A DNA stretch of 64,000 nt from Candidatus Leptovillus affinis (GTDB taxonomy: Bacteria; Chloroflexota; Anaerolineae; Promineifilales; Promineifilaceae), in the NCBI GenBank assembly GCA_016705235.1, contig JADIYP010000005.1:248001-312000 (forward strand). The letters are read 5' to 3'. Under the pieces are notes generated by a model that was not told the DNA's origin, searched no databases, and was given only the letters and a program-made list of their open reading frames with translations. Positions 34,363-44,285 of the stretch are shown here, in pieces. The first letter of the stretch is position 1, and every line of letters begins with the position of its first letter. The position numbers and the translations under genes were made by a program.

Positions 34363-34538
34363 ATTGAACGTCAACCCCCAGAATCCCTGAAGAGCCTAAA
34401 TTTTGAACCCATCTAACCACCAAAAACTGGGGAAGGGGGGAACCAAACCCACCCCAACAGCGTCTTTAACAAAAGTATCGGTCATATCCATTCCCCTGAG
34501 GCGTCAAACCTCAGGCGGTTGAACGACAGGAGGCCATC

Positions 34539-37500
34539 ATGTCTAAAAACGCCAAGATCATTCTCATCCTCGTCCTCGTCGCCCTGGTGGGCGGGCTGGC
34601 CGGGTTAAGCTGGTACTACGCCAACCTGCCCGACCACCTCAGCCAGCACGAAACCATCATCCTCGGCCAGAGCGATCTCGTTCCGGGCAGCACGGCCGCC
34701 CTGCGCGTGGCCGTGCGCGACAGCCGCGACGCCGCCCCGCTGGTCGGAGCTATCGTCAACGTCCGCTTACAAGCGCCCGATGGCGCCATCGCCGCCAGTT
34801 ATGATGGCCAGACCGACGACCTGGGCACGGCCGATGTGACCCTTGCTGTGCCCGACGGCGACCAGACCGACTACACCCTGGTCATCGAGACCCAATCCAC
34901 CCTTGGCGACGACCGCATCGAGCGCCCCATCACCCTATCCCGCGACTACCGCATCCTCCTCACCACCGACAAGCCTCTCTACCAACCCGGCCAGATCATC
35001 CACCTGCGCGCCCTGGCCCTGAGTACGTATGATCGCGTGCCTGCCGCCGGGCAAGAGCTGCAAATCGCCATCGCCGACGGCAAGGGCAACACTGTCTTCC
35101 GCCAGACCGTGCCCACCTCCGCTTTTGGCGTCGCCAGCGCCGATTTCCAGCTCGCCGGCGAAGTAAATACCGGTCCTTACAAGCTCACCGCCACACTCGG
35201 CGGCGACTCGTCCGAAAAAACCGTCACCGTCGAGCGCTATGCCCTGCCCAAATTCGACCTGAACCTGACAACCGACCGCGCCTATTACCGCCCCGGCGAC
35301 GTGGTGCGCGGCAGTCTGAACGCTGTCTACTTCTTCGGCAAGCCGGTGGCTGACAGCCCCGTTACCATCGAAGGGTTTACCTTCGACTTCGAGCGCCAGG
35401 ATGCCCTCAGCCTGCAAGGGACCACCGACGCGCAGGGCAACTTCGAGTTTGAATTTACCCTTCCCAGCTTCATCGCCGGCAGCGACCTGGAAGGTGGGCT
35501 GGGCGCGTTTTACCTGCAAGCCAGCGTCACCGATCAGGCCAACCAGACCGAAGCCAAGCAGCTTTCGCTGCCCGTGTCGGAGCAAGACCTGATCATCGAG
35601 GCCATCCCCGAAGGCGGGCAGTTCCGCCCCGGCGTGGAGAATTTGCTCTATGTGCTGGTCAGTACGCCAGACGGCCTGCCTGCCCCCGCCGACTTGGAAG
35701 TGATGTGGCAAAGCGAGGGCGGCGAGGCCACGGCCGTTACCAACCCCTACGGTCTGGCCCAAATCCCCTTTACCCCCAGTTCGCCCTACCAACAAATCAC
35801 CATCGTCGCCCGCGACGACCAGGGGCGCATGGACAGCCAGATGTTTACCTTCGACGGCAGTTACCAGGCCGAATCGGTGCTGCTGCGCCCCGACAAGCCC
35901 ATCTACCAGGTGGGCGAAACCATGAACCTGGTAATCCTCACTTCGGCGCAGAGCGGCGCGGTCTATTTAGACATCATCCGCGAGGGGCAGACCATCAGCA
36001 CCCGCGCCCTGCCCATCACCGACGGCCAGACATTGACGGCCATCGACGTTACCCCCGACCTCTTCGGCACGTTGGAATTACACGCCTACAAAATTTTGCG
36101 TGATGGCGCCATCACGCGCGATACACGGCTGGTGTTGGTGGACGAGGCCAACGATTTAGCCCTCACCCTCTCGCCTGATAAAGATGAGTATAGGCCGGGG
36201 GATACGGCCGTTCTCACCATCCAGTCCAACGACCCTAACGGCGCGGGTGTGCCTTCTGCCATCGGTCTGGCGGTGGTGGACGAGGCCGTCTTCGCCCTGG
36301 CCGAGCAAGACCCCGGCTTTGCCAAACTCTACTTCATGCTGGAGCAAGAGCTGCTCCAGCCCAAATACGACCTGCACGGCTTCTCCGTGCCCGACCTGAT
36401 CGGCACAGAACCGGCCGCCGACGCCGATTTGCGCGCCGCGCAGGAAGGGGCCGCCGCCGCGTCGCTGGCCGAAGCTGCGCCGCAGTCGGTCAATTTCAGC
36501 CTGCAAGCCAACTCCCACGAGGACGCCATGCAGTTGGCCGCCGAGCGGCAGGACAATTACTTCACCGGTCTCAGCCAGGGGTTGTTTGCCCTGATGTTGG
36601 GGCTGGCGGTGGCGATTGGGGGGATTACGGCCGTCTCCGTCTGGCACGCCGGGAGCTTTTGGAAGAAATTGGGAACGGCCGTGGGCCTGGGCGTGGTTAC
36701 GCTTATCTTTTTGTATGGCCTGATCATGCTCATCAACGAATACTTCTGGCGCTCCAGTGATACGGTCCTGAGCCTGCTGGCGCTGCTGTGCCTGGGCAGT
36801 TTTGTCGCCCTGCTGGTGGTCGCCTGGCGCAAAAAAGATCGGGCGTTGGGCTGGGGGTTAGGGCTGCTGCTGGCTTTCGTCGTTTTGCTGCCGCTGATGA
36901 TTGTGGTTAACGATATGGGCAGCTTTGTTGCCGATGACGCCTGGCTGTGGGTGACGATTATTGTTTTGTTGCTGATTCCGCTGGCCTTTTTGCTGCACGC
37001 CGCCGGGTTTGCCTGGGAGAAGCGGTGGGGAACGGCCGTGCTCGCTCTGGTCGTTGCGTTGGGGGCAGCGGCTGTGCCCCTGGCCGGCACAATGGCTTCC
37101 CAGGTTGGCAGCGCCGGTGGATTTGGCGGCGACGTAATGATGGACGGTGTTGTGGCGGAGCCGATGGTGGAAATGGCGGTCGCCGAAATGGCGCCGATGG
37201 CGACGGCCGTGCCCGCTGACAAAGCTGTCCAGGCCGGCGAGCCGCCGCGCCTGCGCCAATACTTCCCCGAAACCATGTTCTGGCTGCCCGACGGCGAAAC
37301 CGACGCGGCCGGCAACCTGGTCGTGGATATTCCTGTAGCCGATTCGATTACCACCTGGCGCATGACGGCGCTGGCCAGTTCGCAAGACGGCCGTCTCGGT
37401 TCCGCCACCGGCGGTTTGCGCGTCTTCCAGGAATTCTTCGTCGATTTGAACCTGCCCCTGGCCCTTACCGTCGGTGACGAAATTGCCGTGCCGGTGGGCG

Positions 37501-39419
37501 TCTTCAACTACCTGCCCGACGCTCAAACCGTGCGCCTGGTCGTCGAGGATGCGGGCTGGTTTACACTGTTGGACGACAGCGAAAAATCCATCGAGATTGC
37601 TCCCAACGACATTCAGGTCGTCTACTTCCGCATCCGCGCCGACCAGTTTGGCCGCCAACCCTTCACCGTGACGGCCTGGGGCAGCACCCTGTCCGACGCC
37701 ATCCGCAAGGAGGTGCAGGTAATGCCCAACGGCAAGGAGATACGCGGCAGCGAAAGCGGCCGTTTAACCGTGGGCGAGCCTATCCAAACGGCCGTCGCCA
37801 TCCCCGCCGACGCCATCCCCGGCACGCAGGGTATCACAGTCAAAATCTACCCCGGCGTGGTCAGCCAGGTGGTGGAAGGATTGGACAGCATGCTGCGCAT
37901 GCCCAACGGCTGCTTCGAGCAGACCTCCTCGTCCACCTATCCCAACGTCCTGGTGCTGGATTATTTGCAGGCCAGCGGCCAGGTCTCGCCCGAAGTGCAG
38001 TTCAAGGCCGAGGATTACATCAACCTCGGCTACCAGCGCCTGACCACCTTTGAGGTGGATGGCGGCGGCTTCTCGCTTTTCGGCTACGCGCCGGCCGACC
38101 GGATGTTAACCTCCTACGGCCTGCAAGAATTCAGCGACATGAGCCGTGTCTTCGAGATTGACCCGGCGCTGGTAGACCGGGCCGCCCGCTGGCTGCTGGA
38201 TCAGCAGCAGAGCGACGGCTCCTGGGAAAACGACCAGGGCCTGGTCCACGAATCCACCTGGAGCAACCTGCAAAACGACCGCCTGCCGGTGACGGCCTAC
38301 ATCGTCTGGAGCCTGACGGAAGCGGGTTACGGCCGTGAGAGCGGCACGCAGCGTGGGTTGGACTACGTGCGCCAGCACGCCAACGAAGCCGGCGACCCCT
38401 ACGTGTTGGCCCTGGTCGCCAACGCCCTGGTCGCCGCTGACATGGCCGACGGCAGCGACGTGGGCAACCAGACCGAAAGCGTGCTGAATGAACTGGCAAA
38501 CCGGGCGCAGCCGGACGGCAACGGCGGCGTCTCCTGGTCCAGCGGCGTTGCCAGCTTTGCCGGCAGCGAAGGGCAAACGGGCAGCATCGAGACAACCGCC
38601 CTGGCCGCCCTGGCCTTCCTGCGCGCCGAAAGCCACGCTGACGTAGCCAACGCCGCCCTGACCAGTCTCATCAGCCAGAAAGACAGCTTTGGCACCTGGT
38701 ACAATACCCAGGCGACGATCCTGGTCTTGAAAGCGCTCATCGAGACGGTGCGCAGCGGCGCGGAAAATGTGAATGCGACGGTCACTATCACCTTCAACGG
38801 CGGGCAAACACGCACAGTGGAGGTAACGCCGGAGAATTTCGACGTGGTGCAGCAAGTCAGCTTTAGCGACGTGCCGCTGGGTGAAGGCGTGGTAGGCATC
38901 ACGGTAGAAGGTGAAGGCAGCCTGATGTATCAGGTGACGAGCAGCTTTTATCTGCCCTGGGAAAAAATCGCCGCTTACCCGGAACTCGTCGAGCCGCAAG
39001 AGGCGTTGACGATTGATGTGGCCTACGACCGCACCGAACTGGCGGTCAACGAGTCGGTGACGGTGGACGTGACGGTGACGCTGAACGGCGACGGGGCGTA
39101 TGCCAAGCAGGCGCTGATCGACCTGGGCATTCCGCCCGGTTTTGCGGTGAACAGCGAGGATTTGGCGGCGTTGGTGGCCCAGTACAATCAGACCGTTGCC
39201 GCTGAGGGCCAGCCTTCCATCCAGCGCTACGAACTGACCGGGCGGCAAATCCTCGTCTACCTCAACAACCTCAGCGGCGGGCAGCCACTCAGCTTCAGCT
39301 ACCGGCTGACGGCGCAGTATCCGCTGCGCGCCCAAACCCCGGCCAGCAGCGCCTACGACTATTACAACCCGGACGTAACGGGGGAGAAGGCGCCGCAAGT
39401 ACTGGTGGTGGAGGGGTAA
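34539..39419 (+). CDS. Alpha-2-macroglobulin with a six-helix membrane insert at the bait region
   Basis: A 1626-residue protease-trapping protein. A signal anchor (about 6-27) is followed by macroglobulin beta domains (40-640; TTDKPLYQPGQIIHLRAL, AVVDEAVFALAEQDPGF). Residues about 680-850 then hold six strongly hydrophobic helices separated by KK, RRS and RKKD turns. The family sequence resumes at RLRQYFPETMFWLPDG (about 904). The thioester is PNGCFEQT (C1125, Q1128), followed by the alpha-helical toroid (GSWENDQGLVHEST region) and a receptor-like beta domain. Known bacterial copies are periplasmic with a soluble bait; here the bait position is membrane-embedded. AGGAGG six bases upstream fixes the start. 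Likely role: defence against proteases at the cell surface. Confidence 0.9.
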   Translation: MSKNAKIILILVLVALVGGLAGLSWYYANLPDHLSQHETIILGQSDLVPGSTAALRVAVRDSRDAAPLVGAIVNVRLQAPDGAIAASYDGQTDDLGTADVTLAVPDGDQTDYTLVIETQSTLGDDRIERPITLSRDYRILLTTDKPLYQPGQIIHLRALALSTYDRVPAAGQELQIAIADGKGNTVFRQTVPTSAFGVASADFQLAGEVNTGPYKLTATLGGDSSEKTVTVERYALPKFDLNLTTDRAYYRPGDVVRGSLNAVYFFGKPVADSPVTIEGFTFDFERQDALSLQGTTDAQGNFEFEFTLPSFIAGSDLEGGLGAFYLQASVTDQANQTEAKQLSLPVSEQDLIIEAIPEGGQFRPGVENLLYVLVSTPDGLPAPADLEVMWQSEGGEATAVTNPYGLAQIPFTPSSPYQQITIVARDDQGRMDSQMFTFDGSYQAESVLLRPDKPIYQVGETMNLVILTSAQSGAVYLDIIREGQTISTRALPITDGQTLTAIDVTPDLFGTLELHAYKILRDGAITRDTRLVLVDEANDLALTLSPDKDEYRPGDTAVLTIQSNDPNGAGVPSAIGLAVVDEAVFALAEQDPGFAKLYFMLEQELLQPKYDLHGFSVPDLIGTEPAADADLRAAQEGAAAASLAEAAPQSVNFSLQANSHEDAMQLAAERQDNYFTGLSQGLFALMLGLAVAIGGITAVSVWHAGSFWKKLGTAVGLGVVTLIFLYGLIMLINEYFWRSSDTVLSLLALLCLGSFVALLVVAWRKKDRALGWGLGLLLAFVVLLPLMIVVNDMGSFVADDAWLWVTIIVLLLIPLAFLLHAAGFAWEKRWGTAVLALVVALGAAAVPLAGTMASQVGSAGGFGGDVMMDGVVAEPMVEMAVAEMAPMATAVPADKAVQAGEPPRLRQYFPETMFWLPDGETDAAGNLVVDIPVADSITTWRMTALASSQDGRLGSATGGLRVFQEFFVDLNLPLALTVGDEIAVPVGVFNYLPDAQTVRLVVEDAGWFTLLDDSEKSIEIAPNDIQVVYFRIRADQFGRQPFTVTAWGSTLSDAIRKEVQVMPNGKEIRGSESGRLTVGEPIQTAVAIPADAIPGTQGITVKIYPGVVSQVVEGLDSMLRMPNGCFEQTSSSTYPNVLVLDYLQASGQVSPEVQFKAEDYINLGYQRLTTFEVDGGGFSLFGYAPADRMLTSYGLQEFSDMSRVFEIDPALVDRAARWLLDQQQSDGSWENDQGLVHESTWSNLQNDRLPVTAYIVWSLTEAGYGRESGTQRGLDYVRQHANEAGDPYVLALVANALVAADMADGSDVGNQTESVLNELANRAQPDGNGGVSWSSGVASFAGSEGQTGSIETTALAALAFLRAESHADVANAALTSLISQKDSFGTWYNTQATILVLKALIETVRSGAENVNATVTITFNGGQTRTVEVTPENFDVVQQVSFSDVPLGEGVVGITVEGEGSLMYQVTSSFYLPWEKIAAYPELVEPQEALTIDVAYDRTELAVNESVTVDVTVTLNGDGAYAKQALIDLGIPPGFAVNSEDLAALVAQYNQTVAAEGQPSIQRYELTGRQILVYLNNLSGGQPLSFSYRLTAQYPLRAQTPASSAYDYYNPDVTGEKAPQVLVVEG

Positions 39420-39760
39420 GAAGGGAGACTGGAGACTGGAGATCAGGCGGCGCACAATCTCCAATCCCCAATCTCCAAGGGAGGCATAAGGACCCGGCGA
39501 GGCTTTTTGTTTGGGAGAAGAAGAAGATTTGTATCTACAGACCCCAAGGGTTTGCTCCTGAGGATTTGGATTGTTTGGGTATAAAACCCTTGGGGTCTTG
39601 CCAGAGAAGCCTGAATGGTTACGAAGATTTTTCGTTGTGGTCCTTGTGCCTCTTTTGGCATTGGCAGTCGTGTAAAAGCCGTTACAATCATCGCCGGAAA
39701 CAAGCTGTTAGTTGGTTTGACGGTTGGTTAGTTGCCAGCCAACCAACCAACCAACCTATC
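39420..39760. repeat. Repeat-filled spacer between macroglobulin and FkbM genes
   Basis: Three families meet here. GAGACTGG units face CAATCTCCAATCC units (39425-39478). AGACCCCAAGGGTTT (39539-39553) pairs perfectly with AAACCCTTGGGGTCT (39594-39608), a hairpin family with relatives at 8666-8697 and 46998-47055. GTTAGTTGGTTTGACGGTTGG faces CCAACCAACCAACCAACC (39706-39756). No gene is seen in the 366 bases before 39786. Confidence 0.8.
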
Positions 39761-39785
39761 CAGAGAGCCTCATTCGATACAAAAG

Positions 39786-40544
39786 ATGAACAAACTTACC
39801 GATTTTCTCCAAAAAGTAGTGGGATTTGCTGGCAAGGCAGGCAGCCCGCCGGAGCCAACTGGCGAGCGGTTGGATAGGCATTTGCAGCGTTTGTTTGCGC
39901 TGTTAGAGATTAACTGCGTGGTGGACGTGGGGGCGAACCGGGGGCAGTACGGCCGTTTCCTGCGTGAGTTGGGGTTTAACGGCCGTATCATCTCCTTCGA
40001 GCCGGTTCCAGGGGATTATGGGGTGCTGCGGGCAACGGCCGTGGCCGACCCCCACTGGCAAACCCACCCCATCGCGCTGGGCGACCAGGAAACCGACCAG
40101 CGTATCAACGTCACTTCTGACAGCCTGTTCAACTCCTTTTTGCAGCCCAACGAGTTTATCATCGGGCAGGGGCTGCGTATTGACGAGACGGCCGTCGTGC
40201 CGGTGCGCCGTCTGGATGCGCTGCTGCCGTCGCTGCTTGCCGACCTGCCAGACCCCCGAATTTATCTCAAAGTAGACACCCAGGGGTATGATTTGCACGT
40301 GCTCACCGGTGCGGCAGGCATTTTGCCGCAGGTGCTGGCGCTGCAATCCGAGGTGTCGGCGCGGCCGGTTTACGACGAGATGCCCGACTACCTGGAGTCA
40401 ATTCGGTTCCTCAACCGGCTGGGGTTCGACATCACCGGCCTCTTTCCCATTGCCCGCGACAATGCCCTGCGGGTGTTGGAATTTGACTGCGTGATGGTGC
40501 GGGGAACGGCCGTGGGCGAATCAACCGGCGTCTACCCGCCCTAA
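39786..40544 (+). CDS. FkbM-family methyltransferase
   Basis: A 252-residue SAM-dependent methyltransferase. CVVDVGANRGQYGRFLRELG is the SAM loop, IISFEPVPGDYGVLR the acidic loop and IYLKVDTQGYDLHVLTGA the FkbM signature. Such enzymes often O-methylate sugars of surface glycans or secondary metabolites. ATG 39786 is the plausible start, but no good ribosome site precedes it, and the region upstream is GTTGG repeat. Neighbours give no clear pathway. Confidence 0.88.
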   Translation: MNKLTDFLQKVVGFAGKAGSPPEPTGERLDRHLQRLFALLEINCVVDVGANRGQYGRFLRELGFNGRIISFEPVPGDYGVLRATAVADPHWQTHPIALGDQETDQRINVTSDSLFNSFLQPNEFIIGQGLRIDETAVVPVRRLDALLPSLLADLPDPRIYLKVDTQGYDLHVLTGAAGILPQVLALQSEVSARPVYDEMPDYLESIRFLNRLGFDITGLFPIARDNALRVLEFDCVMVRGTAVGESTGVYPP

Positions 40545-40624
40545 CAATTAACTTACTTGTTTCTGGTATTCACCCATGCCCTTCCTTATAATGGTTCTTC
40601 AGGAACTCAGGGGGTTGACAGCCC

Positions 40625-40685
40625 CTGATGCGTGATACGTGATGCGTGAAACCTCTCTGGTCACGCATCACGTATCACGCATCAG
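40625..40685. repeat. Perfect 25-bp GATGCGT-type hairpin
   Basis: The left arm 40625-40649 (starting CTGATGCGTGATACG) and right arm 40661-40685 (ending GTATCACGCATCAG) are exact reverse complements around an 11-base loop. It is the tidiest member of the family seen at 19018-19058 and 34250-34362 and lies in the leader of pgm, 85 bases before its start codon. Confidence 0.9.
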
Positions 40686-40769
40686 ACCAAACCCCATGAA
40701 ATCCCAAAGACCCAATACAGATTGCCTGAAATGAATCATGCCCAATTATCTTACCTTCAGGAGGCAGCA

Positions 40770-42422
40770 ATGGCTTTACATCCTTTGGCCGGCAAACCCG
40801 CGCCGCGCGACCTATTAGAAAATATCCCCAGACTGATTTCCGCCTACTACACCTATCAACCAGACCCCGCCGACCTGGGACAGCAGGTGGCGTTTGGCAC
40901 GTCGGGGCATCGCGGCAGTTCGCTGGACTGCAAATTTAACGAGAACCACATTTTGGCCATTTGCCAGGCGTTGGTGGAGTACCGGCAGGCGCAAAAGATA
41001 GACGGCCCGCTGTACATTGGCATGGATACCCACGCTTTGTCGGAACCGGCGCAGGCCACGGCCGTTGAAGTATTCGCCGCCAACGGTGTAGACATCGTCA
41101 TTCAGGCGGGCATGGGTTACACGCCCACGCCGGTCATCAGCCACGCCATCCTCACACACAACCATCTGGCCAAAGGCGGCACGGCCGATGGCGTCGTTAT
41201 CACCCCATCACACAACCCGCCGAACGATGGCGGCTTTAAATATAATCCGCCCAGCGGCGGCCCGGCTGACACCGGCACCACCAAAGTGATCCAAAACCGG
41301 GCCAACGAGATTTTGCGGGATGGGTTGACGGCCGTTCGCCGGATGCCTTACCAAAAAGCCCTGCAAGCCGCCACCACCCACACCTACGATTATGTAACTC
41401 CCTATGTGTCCGACCTGGGCAGCATCATCAACATGGCGGCCATCGCCGCCGCCGGGTTAAAAATTGGCGTCGATCCCTTGGGCGGCGCGGGCATCGCCTA
41501 TTGGGAACCGATTGCGGCGATGTATGGGTTGGATGTGGACGTGGTGAACACGGCCGTTGACCCCACCTTTTCCTTCATGACCGTCGATAAAGATGGCAAA
41601 ATTCGCATGGACTGCTCGTCGCCCTACGCCATGGCCGGGCTGATCGGCCTGAAAGACCAGTTCGACGTGGCTTTTGGCAACGATCCCGACCACGACCGGC
41701 ACGGCATTGTCACCCCCAGCGCCGGGCTGCTCAACCCCAATCATTATCTGGCGGTGGCCATCTCCTACCTGTTCCAAAACCGGCCGGGCTGGCGCGCTGA
41801 CGCGGCCGTGGGCAAAACGCTGGTGTCCAGCTCGATGATTGACCGCGTGGCGGCGCAGTTGGGGCGGCGATTGGCCGAAGTGCCGGTGGGCTTTAAATAT
41901 TTTGTGGCTGGTCTGGTGGATGGCTCGTATGGGTTTGGCGGCGAAGAAAGCGCGGGCGCATCGTTTTTGCGGCAGGATGGCACGGTCTGGACGACCGACA
42001 AGGATGGAATTATTTTAGATTTGCTGGCGGCGGAGATTACGGCCGTTACCCACAAAGACCCCGGCCAACATTATCAGGCGCTCGAAGCTCAATTTGGCAG
42101 TCCGGTCTACGAACGCATGGATGCCCCGGCCAACCGCGAACAAAAAGCCGTGCTGGCGAAACTCTCGCCCGACATGGTGGAAGCCGCCGAACTGGCCGGC
42201 GAAGCCATCACCGCTAAACTCACCCGCGCTCCCGGCAACAACGAACCGATCGGCGGTTTGAAAGTGGTGACCGAGAATGGCTGGTTTGCCGCACGGCCGT
42301 CGGGCACTGAAGACATCTACAAAATCTACGCCGAAAGTTTCAAAGGCGCCGCCCATCTCAAACAAATTCAGGACGAAGCCCAGGTGATTGTTCAGGCGGC
42401 TTTCCGTAAAGCTGGGTTATAA
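40770..42422 (+). CDS. pgm: Phosphoglucomutase, alpha-D-glucose specific
   Basis: A 550-residue enzyme that interconverts glucose 1-phosphate and glucose 6-phosphate. [14 protein letters not shown] is the sugar-phosphate region, [26 protein letters not shown] carries the phosphoserine, [14 protein letters not shown] the metal loop, and [14 protein letters not shown] plus [17 protein letters not shown] complete the set. It aligns end to end with E. coli Pgm. ATG 40770 ([11 protein letters not shown], compare MAIHNRAGQPA) has AGGAGG six bases upstream and is preferred to TTG 40722 and ATG 40731. Confidence 0.97.
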   Translation: MALHPLAGKPAPRDLLENIPRLISAYYTYQPDPADLGQQVAFGTSGHRGSSLDCKFNENHILAICQALVEYRQAQKIDGPLYIGMDTHALSEPAQATAVEVFAANGVDIVIQAGMGYTPTPVISHAILTHNHLAKGGTADGVVITPSHNPPNDGGFKYNPPSGGPADTGTTKVIQNRANEILRDGLTAVRRMPYQKALQAATTHTYDYVTPYVSDLGSIINMAAIAAAGLKIGVDPLGGAGIAYWEPIAAMYGLDVDVVNTAVDPTFSFMTVDKDGKIRMDCSSPYAMAGLIGLKDQFDVAFGNDPDHDRHGIVTPSAGLLNPNHYLAVAISYLFQNRPGWRADAAVGKTLVSSSMIDRVAAQLGRRLAEVPVGFKYFVAGLVDGSYGFGGEESAGASFLRQDGTVWTTDKDGIILDLLAAEITAVTHKDPGQHYQALEAQFGSPVYERMDAPANREQKAVLAKLSPDMVEAAELAGEAITAKLTRAPGNNEPIGGLKVVTENGWFAARPSGTEDIYKIYAESFKGAAHLKQIQDEAQVIVQAAFRKAGL

Positions 42423-42440
42423 GTTTTGCCATGAATGGCT

Positions 42441-42481
42441 AAGACCCGAAGGGTTTTCAAAACCCTTCGGGTCTTTTTTTT
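42441..42481 (+). terminator. Terminator of pgm
   Basis: AAGACCCGAAGGGTTTT, one base, and its perfect 17-bp complement, followed by eight T. The T tract overlaps the stop codon of the converging gene at 42480. Confidence 0.93.
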
Positions 42482-43235
42482 AGCCGTTTTGCGCCGGACG
42501 GCCGTTACGCGCCGCCCGCGCCGCCGGACGCCCGCGCTGCCCCACTGTCAGCAGGCGGTAATTGGTCAGCAGCAGAACCAGCAGGCCGCTGCCCCAGTAG
42601 AGCGCTTTCATGCCTGGCGTGCCGCTGTCGGTTCCGGCCATCACGCCATGCGCCGTAACCATCAGGTAGACCGCAAAGGTCAGGTAATGCAGCCGCCGCC
42701 ACCACTTTTGCCCCAACTGCTTGCGCCAGCTAAAGCTCAACGAGGTCAACAACATGAAGTACATGCCGATGATGCCCAGGCCAACCCACTCCGGCCGATA
42801 AGGCCCGATGAATGGGATGACCAGATCGGCCAGCCGGTATGTGTAGTAGCTGTCGAACAGCAGGGCGAAGACGTGGATGCCGGTGATGCCGATAGCTGCC
42901 CAAGACAGGACGTTGTGCATGGCCAGGGCTAGCACCGGCGAAACGGTTTCTTTGATGATTTTGCTGCTCAACAGCAACCCCCAGATTGTGGAAGCTGCCA
43001 GGAGCATGTAGGCCACCGTGCCGCTGGCTCGGGTGAGGTGCCAGGCGGTTTTGGTGGTAATGCCCAGCGCGCCGCCCAGAAATGCGCCCAGGGGGGTAGC
43101 CGTTAGCAGCAGCCAGCCGATGCCCAACACAATTAGCCCGCCGATGAAGCCGAAGGCCAGGCTGCCGAACAGGAGTAACAGGCGGCCCGTTGGGGTTGTC
43201 GGGGGAGTGGTTTCAGATGCAGATGCAGATGCCAT
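42480..43235 (-). CDS. Ferric-reductase-like heme membrane protein
   Basis: A 251-residue protein with about six helices and two His pairs in neighbouring helices (AMHNVLSWAAIGITGIHVFALL and RRLHYLTFAVYLMVTAHGVM), the b-heme pattern of ferric-reductase-like domains (YedZ/MsrQ type). No flavin or NAD domain is attached. The N-terminus is Ser/Thr/Pro rich and the C-terminus Arg rich. It is the last of three minus-strand genes and follows a hairpin with a T tract, so its expression may be reduced relative to the two small exported proteins upstream. Electron partner unknown. Confidence 0.8.
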   Translation of the reverse strand: MASASASETTPPTTPTGRLLLLFGSLAFGFIGGLIVLGIGWLLLTATPLGAFLGGALGITTKTAWHLTRASGTVAYMLLAASTIWGLLLSSKIIKETVSPVLALAMHNVLSWAAIGITGIHVFALLFDSYYTYRLADLVIPFIGPYRPEWVGLGIIGMYFMLLTSLSFSWRKQLGQKWWRRLHYLTFAVYLMVTAHGVMAGTDSGTPGMKALYWGSGLLVLLLTNYRLLTVGQRGRPAARAARNGRPAQNG

Positions 43236-43252
43236 GATATTGATTGCTCCTC

Positions 43253-43290
43253 AAAAAGGCCCTGGTGCGAGCTTCGGACCCGCACCAGGG
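43253..43290 (-). terminator. Internal terminator or attenuator hairpin
   Basis: On the minus strand CCCTGGTGCG and CGCACCAGGG form a perfect 10-bp stem with a 11-base loop followed by CCTTTTTG. It lies between the 119-residue gene and the ferric-reductase-like gene and may terminate part of the transcripts. Confidence 0.75.
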
Positions 43291-43300
43291 TGGGTATCCA

Positions 43301-43660
43301 TTAACGAGATGATTGCGTTTGGGTGATTGGCGCAGCCTGCACGGGGGCAGAAGGCGCATTGATTTGGGGTACGGCCGCTTGCGGGATGGGCGGCAAATTG
43401 AGTGATAGTTGGGCAGTTTGCCCGCCGTTGGCGGTGGTGTTGACGGCCGTTCCCCCACCAACTGCTGCCGGCTGCGCGGCGGGCAAGTGAATGGGCACGG
43501 TGATGACGATGGGTTCCGGGGTGGAAACGGCCGTGTTGGCCATCTCCTGCCGGGCTACTAACTGCGTACCTAGCAGCGCGGCAGCCAAACTGCCGCCGGC
43601 CACCGCTAACTTCAGTGCGCCAAGCTGCTGCCCCGGCCGTGAATTTGATCGATTGGTCAT
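43301..43660 (-). CDS. Small exported protein of unknown function, Ala/Pro rich
   Basis: A 119-residue protein with one hydrophobic segment (about 17-36, LAVAGGSLAAALLGTQLVA) after a polar start, then a low-complexity Ala/Pro/Thr/Gln tail (LNLPPIPQAAVPQIN, AAPITQTQ). It looks like a membrane-anchored linker or surface peptide. GGAGA lies 11 bases upstream of the ATG. No family is recognised. It is the middle gene of a three-gene minus-strand unit and contains two ACGGCCGT octamers. Confidence 0.65.
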   Translation of the reverse strand: MTNRSNSRPGQQLGALKLAVAGGSLAAALLGTQLVARQEMANTAVSTPEPIVITVPIHLPAAQPAAVGGGTAVNTTANGGQTAQLSLNLPPIPQAAVPQINAPSAPVQAAPITQTQSSR

Positions 43661-43680
43661 GATGATTTCTCTCCGTGAAG

Positions 43681-43719
43681 GCCAGAGTAAGTGGGCTGCG
43701 AATGCCCGCTTACTCTGGC
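43681..43719 (-). repeat. 16-bp hairpin between the small exported-protein genes
   Basis: GCCAGAGTAAGTGGGC pairs with GCCCGCTTACTCTGGC (one G-T pair) around seven bases. No T tract follows on either strand, so an mRNA-stability or processing hairpin is more likely than a terminator. Confidence 0.65.
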
Positions 43720-43742
43720 TCAGGTTCTGGCTTTCCGGTGGT

Positions 43743-44159
43743 TTAGTCGTCGTGTTCGTGCTCAGAAAAAGTGACCGGCGCGGTCTGGTTGTTGTTAAAG
43801 GAAACTGCCTGGGGTTGAACGGCCGTTTGGGCGTTTAACTGATCTTGCAATTGCACAACGGTCTGGTTGGCGGTGTTGATTTGTGCCTGGTAGGCGGCTT
43901 CCCGACTTTGCATCGTTTGCAGCGCGCTTTCCAACTGCTGCGCGTAAGCTTGCAGCGCCTGCGTATCTTGAGCGCCGGTTTGCGCTGCCGTCAGGCTGAC
44001 CGTGCCATCGGGCATAGCGATGGGGTTGACGACGACGGTAGGGGGAACGGCCGTGTTGTCATTCAGCGCCTGCAAATTGCCAAAACCCAATACCAATACC
44101 GTGATTAAAATGATGCCGGTCAAGGTGCCAGCAGCCAAAATACCTTTCATACGATCCAT
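43743..44159 (-). CDS. Small membrane-anchored coiled-coil protein with acidic-His tail
   Basis: A 138-residue protein: one helix (about 4-27, LAAGTLTGIILITVLVLGF), a linker, a coiled coil (about 65-115, QALQAYAQQLESALQTMQSR and following heptads) and the tail SEHEHDD, which could bind a metal. ATG 44159 has GGAGG eight bases upstream. It is first in the unit with the Ala/Pro-rich protein and the ferric-reductase-like protein, so a role in external electron or metal handling is possible but inferred. A repeat element was inserted 126 bases upstream. Confidence 0.7.
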   Translation of the reverse strand: MDRMKGILAAGTLTGIILITVLVLGFGNLQALNDNTAVPPTVVVNPIAMPDGTVSLTAAQTGAQDTQALQAYAQQLESALQTMQSREAAYQAQINTANQTVVQLQDQLNAQTAVQPQAVSFNNNQTAPVTFSEHEHDD

Positions 44160-44285
44160 GTTCTTGCCTCCGATAATTTGTCTGTGAATAATGTCTACAG
44201 GTAGAAGGATACGTCTTTCGTGAGCGGTCATGGTTAACTTTGGCCTAAATAATGTTAAATTCTCCTTAACTCTTGGGAGATTGGG

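Noticed and set aside
38106..39464. A 452-codon minus-strand frame
   Set aside because: It is antisense to the thioester half of the macroglobulin gene and shows no domain.
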